A stretch of 64,000 bases of DNA from Aphelenchoides besseyi (lineage: Eukaryota > Nematoda > Chromadorea > Rhabditida > Aphelenchoididae): assembly GCA_024699855.1 (NCBI GenBank), contig JAMPIQ010000003.1, forward strand, positions 7,006,001 to 7,070,000, given 5' to 3'. Of the stretch, positions 11,301-24,700 are shown one piece after another. The notes under the pieces were generated by a model, which worked only from the letters and a program-made list of their open reading frames with translations, did not search any database and was not told the DNA's origin. Made by a program: the position numbers and the translations under genes. Position 1 is the first letter of the stretch, and the number at the start of each line of letters is the position of its first letter.

Positions 11301-14300
11301 TTTCGTTTACTCAACGTCGGAAAACGCGGACGGCGCGAACAATTTTGTTCGAAGTCCATTTGCGTGGCGTGTTTGCCACGGTGTGACCACAAAAATTTGC
11401 GTCCGTTGGCCGCCTACCGGAAATCAACGGCGAGTTTTGTTCGAACTTAATCGCGTGTAACAAGTGAAATTCCCAATGCACTCGAAACGATTTGGTGGAC
11501 GGCATTTTTCTCAAGTGGACGTCAAAAAGCGATGAAGAGGATCGACGAGTGAGAATCGCAATTAAAATCCACTCAAATTTAAACGTCCATTCGAAACGAG
11601 AATAAAAGACGGAAATCTTTTTTGTCAAATTCAAAACGGAAGAAGCCATTCAAAGGTGAGTTTTTGTCGTCAAATGACCACAAGATTACAACGGCGTCCT
11701 TCAACGCTTCGAGCGAATGGTCTGACAACGAGCGTTGTCCTCAAGAAGCTCGTAAACAGGCGCTTATGATTCGAAAGCCAATGAAATTACCGTGGAATGC
11801 GGTTTGCAGTCACGACCCTTCGCATTCGATTGACATTCGCCAACGTGGTCGTGAAAACAAACTCAGATATCAAATTAAGGAAACTCATGGCCCATTTCGA
11901 CATTTCGTTTTAAAGGTCAACTGACAGTGTTCCATTTGGACCATCAAACCGGACGATAAAAATCAACACAACGTTTTCAACGATAAAAAAACAAGTGCAT
12001 CAGAATGCGAACTTTGTCTTCGTAATCTGAACGGAACACGCAAAGCGGAAACTTAACGTCCGTCTTCGGAGGCGTTCCGAAAACCTTTGAGCTCACCATG
12101 GAGTTCAACTAATATGTTAACGCGAAGATTTGCGTTGTCTGTGACTACCTTCTGGTCGATTATCAAACATGTCGGTTTGAAAACGCAGAGAAATTAGTCT
12201 GACTACTCATGAATAAGAGATGTCGAAGAATTGACCTCATCAGCAGGAAAAAAAGGGCCCGTGAGGTTGCTGAAGCGTCTCGAAATTCAAGTTGTTTCCG
12301 TTGACTGTTGCCGTTAAGTAAAAACCGAGTTCCCATGTTTGAATGCGGAATCTGAAGTAACAGTCAAAACTCGCTGATGGTCAAACGGTTGGACTTTCGA
12401 TTAGAAAGTTTCGAATTGGACGCAAATTCTCACGCAATCTTGCCCTCGAGCCTTTTTTTGGAGACAAGAAGCGCGCAAATTCACGAGTTTGGCGCCGTAG
12501 GATGAAAAACGAAAAGATTTCCGAAACACGACGCCAACCGTTTTTCGTAGCCCTCGAAAATCCCAAATTATTTTCGTTTTTTGCTCCTTTTTTGGCTTTT
12601 GAATGCGCACGGCCGAGGACCCAAAAAGAAGCGATGCGTATGAAAACTCGGGGACCATTCATTTGAGCAAAAGCGCCGATTCTCGAGAGCTTTTTGCTCG
12701 TCGTTCTTCTGCGCAAATTAACGAAAATTTTAATCAAACGATTGAAACCGCGGTCCACGACGCTGCTCGTTGGAATCAGAAGAGAACTGCGACCCAAAAG
12801 ATAAAAAGTCCCGAATTCCCGACGGACCTCGAAATTAAATGAATTACAAAAAAAGCAACAACGAAACACGATACTCACGATACAAACTCCAAAGCGTCAT
12901 AATTTCACGATCAAATTACTTTGCATGTGAATGAGAGACAGCCGAGGACTTGGGGGTCTTGTACTCATAACTCGTGTTTGTATTCGGGTCTTCAATTTGC
13001 CCACTGGCCCTCGAACAACCCAAAGGAATTTGTTGTTGACCCACGGCCAACCAGTGGCGATCGTTTGAGAAAACTTTTGCTCGTTGAGTGATGAGTCAAC
13101 GAGCGCCAATGGAATCCGATTCTTTCTCCGGATCGGAGGCAATTGAACGGAAAAGTTTGTTGAACAAATTTCCCATGATGACTAGTTTTCTTTGATGTTT
13201 ACATTTAACTGATCTATTCGATTTAGTTTTGAACTCACCGCCCGTGTAAGAACACATGTTGTTGTAATACTTTTCGAACTGTTTCCATGAGTCTTTGATT
13301 CCTAAACAGCAAAAATGGAAAGCAAGTCGATGGCTGACGATTACCATCGGTGTTAGCAACGTGATACTTCCAGCCGGTGCTCAGCTGATTGACCAGCTCC
13401 TCGAACCGCATCAACAATCCCTCCTTGCAGATTAGCGGAGAAAGAACGGGCGGCAGTTTTTTGGGATCTGAATGCCAAACAAACTCGGGATCAGCAATGT
13501 CAATCGGCGGTTCGGTTTCCGGCGGTTCTTCAGTTGTTGTAGTCACGGTTTCGGTTGTCGACGTGAGGGCCATTTTGTCGGTACGTGAGTTGATATGTGA
13601 AGAGTTGCGAGAAGTCAAAACGACAAACGAATTAACAAGTTCGGCGCCGGTGAATGTCATTCAGAAATCATCGTCATTCCTCGACCTGCTTACTGGAACA
13701 CGATCGTAAAATGGAAAACGAATTCACGCAAAGAATCGGAAAGTTTCACGAAACTGCCAATTTGCATTTTCAGGTCGCGCACAAACGAGAATCTCTTCCT
13801 GTCGGCTCGTTTGTTCATCAGGTGCAAAGCGGCACTTAGCGGCCTCACTCATCGTCAAGTCCGCTGGCCGATTTCGCTGATTAATGAGCCTCAACGCTAA
13901 GCAGAAATTCGAGAACGAAAATACGAAAACATGCCCAATGTCGTTAATCTGCCGTCCGTTAAATCGCTCTCAACCGATCAGTCACACCCATGGAGTATGT
14001 AAATTAGCGTTTAAGCTCATTGGGGGATTCATGCGAACGGAAAACAAAATCCAAGAGGCGGTGGTTATTAATCGAATCTATGGGCTAACGAAATTCTCGT
14101 CTTAAACGCAACGTCCAAACCGACACTTCGAATTTTGAAGGAGGAACTGGTCGAGATCTTATTATCCAACTGACGTCTTTTGTTGATATCGTCTGTTGGA
14201 TCATAAAATAATGCAAGAAGCCAAACAACTTCTTTTGACGACTCTCAACGGCCTTTTCCAGCCATTGGTAACGTCTTTACGTGGAGGGCATCGATTAGAT

Positions 14301-17300
14301 CCGAGAGTCTTAAGGCAAATGGACTAATTCTCTACAAACAAGTTGACGATTCCCGTTGTTCTCCACCCACCGTTGTAGACCAAAAGCCGTGGAGTTGGAG
14401 ATTAAGAACGACGTCGATGGTCAAATCCGCTCAACAAATGCGCCTGCGCGTCATCCTTTAAAGGTGCTACAGCAGGATTTAGACGCAACAGTTTGACCCG
14501 AAACGAATTGCCGACATTTCGCTAATTCTTCGACCTTTCGCCAAAAAAGGAAACTGAAGGCTAAGAAACGCTAGAAGTCAAAAAAACGAGCAGGTGATTC
14601 GAACCGAAGGCAAAGTGGCAAACGAAATTGAATTGTGGTTTCTTTGGATTATGAGCGTCGAATGCGATAACAAGTCGCTGAAGCAGGTCGATGGCTTTAC
14701 ACGTCGATGGGAGAACAATTAGGAGATTTTCGGAATCCGAATTTCGAGGGCGGAGGCTTAGAATTAGAAATGCAACTCGATTAGTTCGCATCCTTCTATG
14801 GCAGTTAACTGAGGATTAATTATTTTGTTAGCAGCAAAAATAAACTGCAGAGTTGGTGCAAAAATGAACTTCGAGAGAAACGAGGAAATTGGCTTTTGCG
14901 GTTTGAAGTGCCGCTCCTTTTCAATTCGTTTTAACAGCTCATCCCAAACAACTTTCTGTTACCGATGGCGACCACTCGTGCATTTTCATCGCTCGTCATT
15001 AACACATGAAACTAATGCATCACTCGCAGCGTATGAATTCCGAAGCGACAACAAACGTCTGAAAGCGTCAAAATAATCCTCATTATGGAAACAATCTTTT
15101 GTTCGATGACAACTCGTCATTGCGTTTAATCCGAAATCGAAACTCCGCAAAGAAAGCCGCCCAATGAAAATGAGTTGGTCGCCGATCTCGCTTCCAAAAC
15201 CGAATTTCATCCTCCCGACTCATCGAATTGAAATGTTCGTCGGAGCGTGAACGACAAGTTTGGTCCACGAGTTTGCCAAACGGTTTCAAATTGCCGCAAA
15301 AGCACTCACCTAACGGTTTTAAGATCTTTTTCAATTGTTTTTATCGACACGAACTGTCTGAAGTGTTTTCAAAGACCGGAAAGCGATTTCCACACCACAG
15401 AGCAACAGTCGAATTCGATGCTAATCGACCATAAAAGACGAAAGTGTCGTTTACCAAGATCACACGGTCGTTTGAGTGTTTGAAACCGAAAGGTCATTTC
15501 GATGATTCGGTCCAAACTCTTCAACCCAGAAATTCGCATTGACCAACTTCTCAGATTTTACTGTTCGCAGCATTATGCCCAGTCACACAAAACGATTAAA
15601 ATTCACAACGTGGATCGGATTTCTCAGTCAACTTTCGGGTTGTTAAAAGTACGTACACGAGATCGAAGAACACTGAGGCTCACCTAAAGACATTAGCAAT
15701 CTTATTTGCAACACCAATTGCATTATGAGGACATTACTATCCTTGTAAAGTCTCTCATCAGAACGCCATCAATCGAATACCAGCTGATGATGGGAATGGG
15801 GCAAATTAAACTGCGAGAGAATGAGTCAGAAGTTAAGCTGATCCTCTTTTACACAAAAACATCCGGAAACCAAAAGTCGTCGTTTCGACGTCAAATTCGA
15901 TTAGTCAAAAACAATCCGAAGCACGAGCTTCAATTCCAAAAACAAAACTGTTTTTGGTCTCTAGAAACGTTTAAAAACAGATTTGTCAATCTTTTCTACG
16001 GCAATTGCCATGGAAATCAAATGATCGTTACAACATCTGCATACCAAAAATGATATCAAAAATGGTTGTCGAATAAGATCAGTAAATGTAAACATTTCTA
16101 TATTGCAAGAGCCAAAGTTTTTCGTTTCTTTTCAACTTACGACTATTCAACGGAGTAATGAGAACGGACTCCGAAAACGGCCCATCACCCTTTGCAGTCT
16201 TTGCGGCCACTCGAAAACTGTATTGTTTCTGCAAGTCAATATTGTAGATATCCCACGTTCGAGAGACCTAAAGAAACGACGTTGACTTTAAGTCAATTAG
16301 CTTCAAATTCACGTTGTGATGTTGGGGTGGTGTGTTGTCGCTGCACGCCAAAACAGGATGATAGGCAATGATGGGTCCGTTTGTTTTTGAGGGAACTGGT
16401 GGATCCCATTGAAGTGTGAGTTTATCGCCGTTGATAGTGTAACGAACAGATTGAGGAGTCCCGGATGGACGACCGACTGGGGTGTTCAAACGTTCCGAAA
16501 CATTTTCACTTCGACCGTCCTCGTTGAAAGCAGCCATTTGAATTTCGTACTCAGTGCCCATCACTAAAACTTTGATTAAGAAACAGAAGGTTGAAAACAT
16601 ACGCAGATTTGGCATCACGGCACTCTTCTCATCTCCATTGACTTCGACTGTTTGCCACGCGGTTATTTGTGTTCCGACTGGTCGATAGGAAATGGAATAT
16701 CCCTGAACCGGCGCCGTTGATCCATCGCCTTTGTCAACCGCTGGAAGCCATTCGATTCGTGCTCGCAATGGCGGTGTTTCGTCTATTAAACTCACTGATT
16801 GAGGTCGCGGAGGACCCGGAGCTGAAAATTAGGTTGTTATTTTCTCGTTATTCTAATTCAGACTAACGATTTCGACCGGTGATGAAACGATCGGAACTTG
16901 CAAGATCGCCATCTCCGAACTCGCTTATTGCGTTAACTCGAATAACATACTCGGTATTCGGTTCGAAATCGCTTATGAGAGCTGATTTTGCCTAAATCAA
17001 GAGGTCGATAGTTGAACAGAGAAATACAATGCTTACATCCTGATTGACTATTGCTACAGCTTTTCTTCTGCCGTTAACAACCGGAGCACCATTGACCAAT
17101 TTTTCCTGGTAGACGTAATAGCCGCGAATCTGACCGTTGGAGAACTCCGGAGGCGACCAGTTGACTTGGTAGGCAGTTGCATTCAGTTGAATCACTTGAA
17201 GATCTCGTGGAGCTGAGGGCACTAAAATTGGTTGTCAGTTCAAATCGTTCAATGAATTCGTTTCATTTTATTTTTACCTCTTTGTTGTCGAGCAGAAACG

Positions 17301-20300
17301 TGAATTAAAAGCAAAAGAATAGCGATCGTTGGCCGTAAAAATCGGCCGCCGGTCGGTGACATTGCGCTGATGGGAATCACGTTTGCTGATACATGGATTT
17401 CGCTTATTTTTTCAATAGTTTTCCGTTCTTCGGTTGCATTCAAAATGCTGTAAAGACACTCGGAATTAACACGAAAGAAGATTGATGAGTTGACAGACGG
17501 ACAAAGAACCGGAAAGACCTCGCACAGAAGTGATTCGAAGAGAACGCGCAATGAAGACAGATGTTTCAGAGTGAAATTGAGCGTGAAGACGAGTGCCGAA
17601 AAGCGTTTGATCAGCAATTCAAAAGACGCCTGCTAATCAAAACGTTGCTCTCGACGCCGATGACCAGACGTCGTCTGCAACGTTCACTTGGAATGTTTTC
17701 CACGAGTCGCCGGTTACAAAACGGAAGCGCTTGTTGAAACGATACGTGAGTGAGCGCTTCGATTGACCACTCTAAACTGTCAGTCAACGGGAAAAAAACA
17801 ACGCTGCGCCTGCAAACACACGTAAGCTATCGAAAAACAAAAAGAAAACGACGTTTAGAATTTCGATTAGGTCAAACGTGAAAATGTGCGGAATTTGCGC
17901 GCTTCGTAGTGAACCGATTGGACATGAGTTCTCATGCAGGTAAACTAATCACCTTATCGTCTCTCGACCTTCCGAGGTCTAAAACGCAAACACAAAACGC
18001 GTATTTGGAATGAACACACAAACGATTGCGGCGGAACGTGATTCAAGAGTTCAATGCGCCAAAAAAGTCGGTAAACGAACTCGTGGATTGAAATACGAGA
18101 AACCGAGAACGTGCGCTCATCGTGGGATCGTCGACCAAAAATTGAAAAGACGACGTTCCAGTCATTCCGCGACCTCTCCAGTCGTTTTATGGCACGCAAT
18201 CTATCGGTTTTTGTTCTTCATTACGTTCAAACACGCAAAACAACAACAAAAATTCTCGGGCCAAAACGACGTGGTCAGTTCGTGCGCGGCAACGTAAAAT
18301 GGACGCAAAGGAAGTGCATTAGCGAAAAAAACATTTGAAACAGAATGGCCACCGTCCCGCCTATTCCAAATGGACGGACGAAATTGTTTTTTTTGGACGA
18401 AAGAAGTGGAATTAAGCTTCGACCTCCGACACTTGAATCTTCCGGTCGGCGGTGCCAAAAATCGTCGACTTTTACGAAAAATCGTAAAAAGAAGAAGCGC
18501 GCATAACGTCGAGAGTTTCCATCAACAGCCGCTTCGTGTTGTTTCAATCGAGCGCATTAAAGTCGAAAAGAAAAACGATTCTTAAAAATTCCAACGTTGA
18601 AAATTCCGCAGCAAAGAAAAAGCGTTTGGCAACGGTCATTAATTTCCGTTTCGATTTTATCGCCGCAAATCACCAGCGCCGTCTGTTTGTGGCCACCAAA
18701 CGCATTTCAACGCCGCTCGTCGATCCATCAAAAACGTTTATGACCCTCAACCAAAAAACCCGCACGAGAGTTGAGTTCGTTGGTCAAAAAGAACTTCGTG
18801 AAGGGAACAGTTGCGCAAACGGCGCTTATTTTTTGGCGTCTTCGATCAACGAAGAATCCGAGAGAAAACCCAGACAATGAATTGCGGTTAACGCAAAAAT
18901 GGCCTTGAAACGTAAATGCATGCGCCTCGTCGAGAATATGAAGATGCCATCCAATCGCTGCGTGCCATCGGAAGCAAAAAAGTCGCTTTTCGAGTTCCCA
19001 AACTCACTCACTTCGATCAACGAGGTTGAGGACTGAAGGCCGTCGCGTATCTTGTGCACACGGTTTGTAAAATCGCAGCGCGACAGTGAAACGGACGTCG
19101 AAATCTTGGGAACAGCTACGAACGACAATTAAAATTTGTGAGCTTAACGATCAACACGGTTCACAACATTCCAACGTTCTCTTATCGCTCTTAACATTTT
19201 CTTTAATTTTTGGTTTTTCAACGACTTGATGTTAAGAAGGATCGTAGAAATACGAAGTTTTTGGAAATTCGAGTGGCCAACTCATTTGAATTTCGACGCA
19301 ACAAAGAGAAAACTAATTGGAATTGATTTCGTGCGGCGATAAGCCGATTCCAACGCGCAAAAACAGACCCCAGAATGGCATGAAAGAGATGGTACCAACG
19401 AATTAGGATGTTTACAAAGTTGAGAGCCCAAAATGGGAATCTTCAGAGCTGCACGATGAAAGAAGGTTATGAATACGCGCGAACATTCAACTCAAATGAA
19501 TCGCACGGAATTTGGCGGCCAACGAGATGAAAAAAACGCGCGAACGACTTTACAAGCTGCTTACAAGGTGGTTGAGCAGCGAAGGAGTTTGATTTCTTCG
19601 GGCTTGTTTGCTCAAACGTCGTCTTTGCTTTACTGCCACAATTCGATAGCAAAAGATCATAAACCGGAATTGGACAGAACGCAGATCAACCCGGAGCTCG
19701 AAAACGGACGCTCGATGGCCGCAACAAACGCAAAAATCGCGACAAAAAACGCGAAGACCGAAATATTCGGCGCTGGGAAATGGCAAAAGGCTGACTACGC
19801 GATCGTCGCATGATGCGCGACGAAGAGACGCACCGCGTTTGGCACCAAAGACGATCAAATGCCGAGCAAACGCATCGACGTCGTTTTTTGCGTTCTTCGG
19901 CGCCCGTCGCAGTCGATTTTTCACGAGAACCAAATCTTGAAAGATAACTTGTGTCCATTTAACGATAATGAAAAGAAGAGAAATGAGCAAAAGACGTAAT
20001 CAGCACTGAAACCGAAAAAATGAAATCTGAAGAAATGAACGAACAAAACGTGAAGCGGACATCTCCCAATGCAAAACTTATTTACAACCGTAAATTTGTG
20101 TAACATCTCTTTCCATTGTTCCCATGATTCTCCCACCCACTCCCACCATCTCGCCCTTAAGGCTTGTTTCTCTTCACGATATCCATCTACTTTATTTGTA
20201 ATATTTTGCTTACAATCAAATAAACATCGCTCATGAAGATTCGAAATTTCCACGGCGTCGACCATCAAATTGCTTCTGCCCAACGGATCTAGTCCCTATT

Positions 20301-23300
20301 TTTGGACCCGGAAGTTTCTTTGACCTCCAAATACGAAATTTCAGTTGATAACTTGCAACGAGAATCTGAAGCGTCTAAACTAGACTTCAAATCGAGCTGA
20401 CAGTTTCGGGAGCAGTTGGCGTGGATTAACGTTGCGATTCGACGATAAAAAGCGTGAAAAGCCAAATACGATTAACTGCGATGCCACCTGTTAAATCGCC
20501 GCGGTTTGCGTTTGCCGAATAGCGCGGATTATCTTTGGACCAGAAGCCGCGCAGTTCGTCAAAATTTCCACTTCGTTGGTCACTTTAACGAATCTTCCAA
20601 AAAAGATTGTTTTCGACCAAGTCGTCGAAATTCGATCGAATTCCCAAAATCGACAACTCGCAATCGACAGCAAAAACAAAAGTAGACGAGAGCGCAGATG
20701 GCCGTCAAACGAACCGACCGACCCGGAAACCCAACTCCCGCATCGCGCTTCATTACCACAAACGACGCGGATTTACTACTCACTTCGCTACATTTCTGCT
20801 AAACGGTGGGAAACACACGGCAACCACCGATTAACTGCAAGAGCTGGGAAATCGATTGTCACGAATTCGAAGGCCAAAAGCAGCTTCGAACGTCGAGGTC
20901 CACGAACTTGCGCGCGGCTGTTAATGGACAAACGAGCGGCAGAGCTGAAGAGCGAGCGGCTCAAGTTCCGGTCAAAATGCGCAATCTACGGCATTTTGGA
21001 GGCCAAGTTCGAGGAACGGAAGACAAAGTTTGAAGGATGTGCGAGTAAACAAAAACTGATTAGCCACTTGCTCGTATTCAGGAGTTCGCAAGAATTCAAA
21101 GTCAAAATTGTCCACACAATTTTGGCATTCAACCAAAAGGAGAGCAATTAAAAAGTGACCACACGGACACCCGCAGCTTCACGAGCCAAAGGCCCTCGCG
21201 CATCGTCGAGATGTCAAAATTTGCCGGTCCTCAAAGACCCAAAGTCTTTCCGTATTCCACAAGTGCACGGTTGTAATTTGGTGTGAATACTGCAATGCCA
21301 CTTATGAAATTCAAACGTTGAAGTCGAAAGATTTCGCTTTAAATGTACATTCAATCAACACTCTTCAGCAATTCGATGAAGACAGAAGAGCACCTGAGTG
21401 AGCGTATTTTCATCTATGAGCCAAATTCAAGAAGATTCGAAGTCTCCACACGCAGCGAAATCCAACCTTCATGACTCAATAGAAAACAAACGCCAAACCA
21501 CGTTGACTATTCGACTGAACAGTCAGTTGAGCTCGTTTGCTCATAAAAAGGACTCAGCGATTTAAAGTCGAGGCTAAGCGGCGATCTCAAATCGAACTTC
21601 ACATACAGAAGAACGGACTTTTGGTTCAAACGCTACAGCATGTTTGGAGAAAAACATGCGAACTTTTTTGCTGCAAAAGAAATTCCCGCGAGAATCTCGG
21701 AAATTCAACGGATTTCCGGCGGAGTCCAAAAAATCCAACTCGTTTTTCTTTCTGAATGACCGTCAAGGCCACGAGTGTCCATTCCGCTTCACGGTCTTCG
21801 CAGTAAAAAACTCCACTCATGAATACCACTCGTCCATAAGAAAGGTGAGTAAAGTAAACTTCTCCATCGAGCGCAATTCCGCGCTTTAGCCCAAAAAAGA
21901 GACCAACAGAGGGATTAAATTTCAAAAAAGTTGACCTCATTCTGAGCTTCAGGTAAGTCCCGAAGGTCGAAATTATTGGAATGGACAACGGGAAGACGTT
22001 TGGCCTCCGAAGTGACCACAAGCCATGAATGCGCAACAAATTGAATCGTGCGAAAATGTCGACCGTCCACAGAACTGAATGATGAATTAGACCTAATAGT
22101 CCACTAACGCAACGGGAGAAACGCAATTTGAGGAAACAACATCTGCTTTCAGTTATGGAAGGTCTATGAGTAGCTTTGATTTGTTTGGAATGGAAAGTTT
22201 GCGTTTAATCGGCAACCCGAAACGCAAATGACCGACGATAAAAATTCATTGGAGCGAAAAGCGATCGCCAAAATGTTCGAAGTGGATTGGGGTGTGAAAG
22301 TGGAGGCGGTTTTTACATCGATGCACGATGATTGGAGAGAAAACAATCGCAATTTGGCCGCCTCGAAAACATCGGATGTTGCAAGCAAATGAACCAAACC
22401 GAAGAACTTTTCTCCTGAGATTTCGCGTTGAAATTCGGTCTTTTGTTTTTATGCGCAACTGAATGTCACGGACAGTTGTATCACAAAACAGTGGACGAAT
22501 ATCCGGCTTCCAATTTTGTTCGCGCGCTCAACATTGAAACCGCGGAACGAAACGGACGGAAAACTCGTCCACGGGGACCAATCGGTCGAACTTCATCCGA
22601 AGTGTTAAATTGAGTTTTCACTCATCCATCAAGTTTCTTAAGTCAACTCAGCAGCTCTAACCTTCTTCGCAAGCGCAAATTTCAGTAAAAGTATTTTATT
22701 GTTCGCCTTTGAAACTAACCGTTTTCCATGTTTACAACCAATTTTGCAATCTCGGACCAGGGACTTGCACCTTTCGAGTTGAGAGCTTTGACTCGCACGT
22801 ATATGGGACGCTTGAAATCGAGACCAGTAAGAGTTGTGGCAAAATCACGAGTATTCAATTCTTTCTAAATACGTAAACAATAAGATTGTTTAGCTACTCA
22901 ACGAAGAACCTGTCTCCAGTCTTCTTCTGGGGCTTCATCAGACAAATCGGTGTAAATCAACTTGTAACCCTTAAACAGAAGTTTTGAGCTAAACAACGAA
23001 ATTAACTGACAGTGATTCGGCCGTGAACGTTTTCATTTGGTGGCGTCCATTCCACCAGAAGTGAGCCCGTTTCTCTTAGAGGTCTTAACTGAATGTTGTG
23101 AGGCGCTGCTTCATAAGGCTGTTCAGCAGTGTGAGCTTCAACTGGGATTGTTGGTGGACTTCGCTTACCACTTGAACTCTCAACTTGAACGGTGAATTCG
23201 TAATGCTAAAAAACTGTTAAAGACGTTGTCAGAATAACAGCTCACTTGAAAAGCCTCCAATTCATTGATGGTTACTTCGTTTTGTTCAACATCATAAAAA

Positions 23301-24700
23301 TCTCGTTCAGTTCCTTGACCGTCATTGAACCTAAAATGAACCGGCTTGTACAATCACTTCTTCGACTACGTACTTTGGTCGATAACGAACAACAAATTTA
23401 GCGATCTTTTCGTCGATTGATGGAAGTGGATCCCACTTCAAAACAACAGTGCTGGTGTTAACGTCGTTCACTCTCAGATTTTGTAGTGCGGGTATTGGAA
23501 CATAAGCTAGAAAGAAAAGATCATTTGTTTATGTTTGATCGTGATTACGGCCTTCTGGTTGAACCAAAGTTGTTGCACTAATGGATCCCAGCTTACTCAC
23601 GGCAACACACTTGTAACTTTCGGCTTTTCGCACATCGGTTACCGTTAAGACGTTTTTACCAATGGGTGCAATCTGCGAATTGTCGAGGGCCGAATTAGCG
23701 GATTGCCACAAAATTTTCGGCATCGGAAATCCAACGGCCGTACACGAAAGATTGACACTTCCGCCCGTCGGAACTTTGTGAACAGCCGGCAATTTCACCG
23801 AGAAATAAGGTGGTATCTGACGCTCTAAATCAATATAATTATATCCACTTCTTAGTTGGCAACCTTTAACAAACAAATGTACAGTTTTCGAGTGCACGAC
23901 TCCTTTGTTAGAAGACGCCACACACTCGTAACGGCCCTGGTCGTCTTCCACTGCTTTCTGAATCATCAATGCGCCAGGATTGCCCATCGTTGAAATGGAG
24001 TACCGAGAATTGGCTCTTACATCAATCGGAATCGAGTTCTTCAACCACAAAATCCGCGTGTTATCGCCGTGCACTCGACAAGACAAATGAGCAGTTCGAC
24101 CTCGTTCTACTGACTTCATTGTTGGTTGTGGTTCAATTTTTGGAAATCCATCGGGTAGTGAATCTAAAGCTCGGAAATCAAAAGAATCTTCTAGACTACA
24201 ACAAACCTTTGTCTAAAATTGTTAACTGAGCTTCTGCTTTCACGGGGCTTCCGATTCCATTTTCTGCCGTGCAACTGATCGTGTTGTTCGCGTCCGAAGG
24301 CCGTACGGGATCAATTCGCAAAATTGAGAGTCCATTGGGTAACGTTTTGATTTTGTACCTAAACACCAAATGAAAAACAAGATCGACTTCGTAGTAACCT
24401 GGAGTTAGCGATTATTTGACCGTTGAGTAGGAAAATGATTTCCGGTTGTGGAACTCCTGCAATCGATTAAAAGTGAGCAATTCGAATTCAATACTCACCC
24501 AAAGCTCGGCAAAAGAAGACGACAGGATCTCCATCGAGAACGATCTTTGACTCGGGTCGTACCAGTAAAGTTGGCGGACCGTCTAAATTCACAACAAATG
24601 AAAGGATTGTCGATTCAAACCAACCGTTTCGATAACCAGCAGTCGAGTGAAAAAGTTGGAAGAGGATAGCAATGGAAAGTTGAAATAAACACGATGGCAT
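5305..24700 (-). CDS. ptp-3: LAR-type receptor protein tyrosine phosphatase
   Basis: Multi-exon gene. Order from the N-terminus: signal peptide ([23 protein letters not shown] at 24700); three Ig domains (about 24.6-23.55 kb); FnIII-1 and -2 (23.5-22.72 kb); FnIII-3 to -5 (17.22-16.14 kb); FnIII-6 and -7 (9.92-9.2 kb); a membrane-proximal region with a basic cluster ([12 protein letters not shown], near 8.6 kb) suited to proprotein-convertase cleavage; a TM helix near 8.04 kb; phosphatase D1 (7.2-6.3 kb) and D2 (6.25-5.3 kb). D1 has KNRYANV, the WPD loop (SWPDHGVP) and [10 protein letters not shown] split by an intron, so it should be active. D2 has WSDRGD in place of WPD and [10 protein letters not shown], so it is probably weak or inactive, as usual for LAR D2. 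D1 has an acidic insert ([10 protein letters not shown]). LAR receptors guide axons and organise synapses and adhesion. The two long introns (22719-17222, 16140-9920) hold candidate alternative first exons. The symbol is by family analogy. Confidence 0.93.
10031..10154 (-). CDS. Candidate alternative first exon of LAR gene (MANWRPK)
   Basis: The ATG at 10154 opens [20 protein letters not shown] and runs to a donor (G/GTAACC) at 10031/10030 in phase 1. The next LAR exon, at 9919, has a phase-1 acceptor, so the join gives ...[13 protein letters not shown] without a shift. An in-frame stop lies 13 codons upstream and I find no AG acceptor between it and the ATG, so this would be a first exon. 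It has no signal peptide, which is odd for a receptor. It could also be part of an unrelated nested transcript. Confidence 0.4.
10541..10610 (-). CDS. Candidate alternative exon in LAR intron (MEWRQDYW)
   Basis: Short open exon beginning [19 protein letters not shown] and ending at a donor (AATG/GTAAAA) in phase 1, which again matches the phase of the FnIII-6 acceptor at 9919. It is Trp/Tyr/Arg/Asp-rich like the neighbouring MANWRPK exon. An AG (TATAG) directly upstream could also make it an internal exon in phase 0. Function unknown. Confidence 0.3.
13239..13573 (-). CDS. Nested two-exon coding segment in LAR intron
   Basis: The ATG at 13573 opens [20 protein letters not shown], continues through [19 protein letters not shown] and ends at a donor at 13345. 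After a 41-nt intron (13344-13304 region, acceptor TTTAG) a second exon (13301-13239) encodes [20 protein letters not shown] and ends at GTGAGT in phase 1. Composition and clean splice signals look coding, but I do not recognise the family and see no signal peptide. The terminal phase fits splicing to LAR FnIII-6 at 9919. A separate nested gene with unseen 3' exons is equally possible. Confidence 0.4.
17222..22719 (-). other. 5.5-kb LAR intron, with isoform promoter region
   Basis: The donor is G/GTTAGT after NMEN at 22720 and the acceptor precedes 17221; phase 1. The signal-peptide exon lies at its 3' end, so DNA just upstream (about 17.4-18 kb) is the likely internal promoter. An open stretch near 20265-20050 (minus) encodes [20 protein letters not shown] and later [14 protein letters not shown] and looks somewhat coding, but I cannot join it to anything. 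No repeats or RNAs were recognised. Confidence 0.6.
17278..17362 (-). CDS. ptp-3: Alternative first exon with signal peptide, short LAR isoform
   Basis: The ATG at 17362 encodes [20 protein letters not shown] then HVSARQQR: a basic n-region, a hydrophobic core and an A-R-Q cleavage region, a textbook signal peptide. The donor GTAAAA is at 17277, phase 1. The FnIII-3 exon starts 56 nt downstream at 17221 with a phase-1 acceptor, so the product reads ...[14 protein letters not shown]. This isoform would lack all Ig domains and the first two FnIII. C. elegans ptp-3 is known to make a long (A) and a short (B) isoform from separate promoters, and this exon is the likely equivalent of the B start. 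Confidence 0.75.

Larger units (their letters stand above)
9920..16140 (-). other. 6.2-kb LAR intron between FnIII-5 and FnIII-6
   Basis: The donor follows ITPLNS (GTAAGT at 16140) and the acceptor is TTTTAG before 9919; both are phase 1. It is more than 100 times the usual intron length here. Besides the three candidate exon clusters listed separately (10.0, 10.6 and 13.2-13.6 kb), I see only scattered open frames without family features. Such a long intron with phase-compatible first exons fits an internal promoter. Confidence 0.7.

Noticed and set aside
20050..20283. Coding-like stretch ([22 protein letters not shown]) in the LAR intron
   Set aside because: Weakly resembles the [10 protein letters not shown] exon at 13.2 kb, but the phase does not fit LAR and no flanking exons were found, so it is not listed as a gene.
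20576..21151. 191-codon plus-strand open frame in a LAR intron
   Set aside because: Lys/Arg/Ser-rich without domain, signal peptide or splice partners. Overlaps other long frames; best explained by low stop-codon density in this intron.
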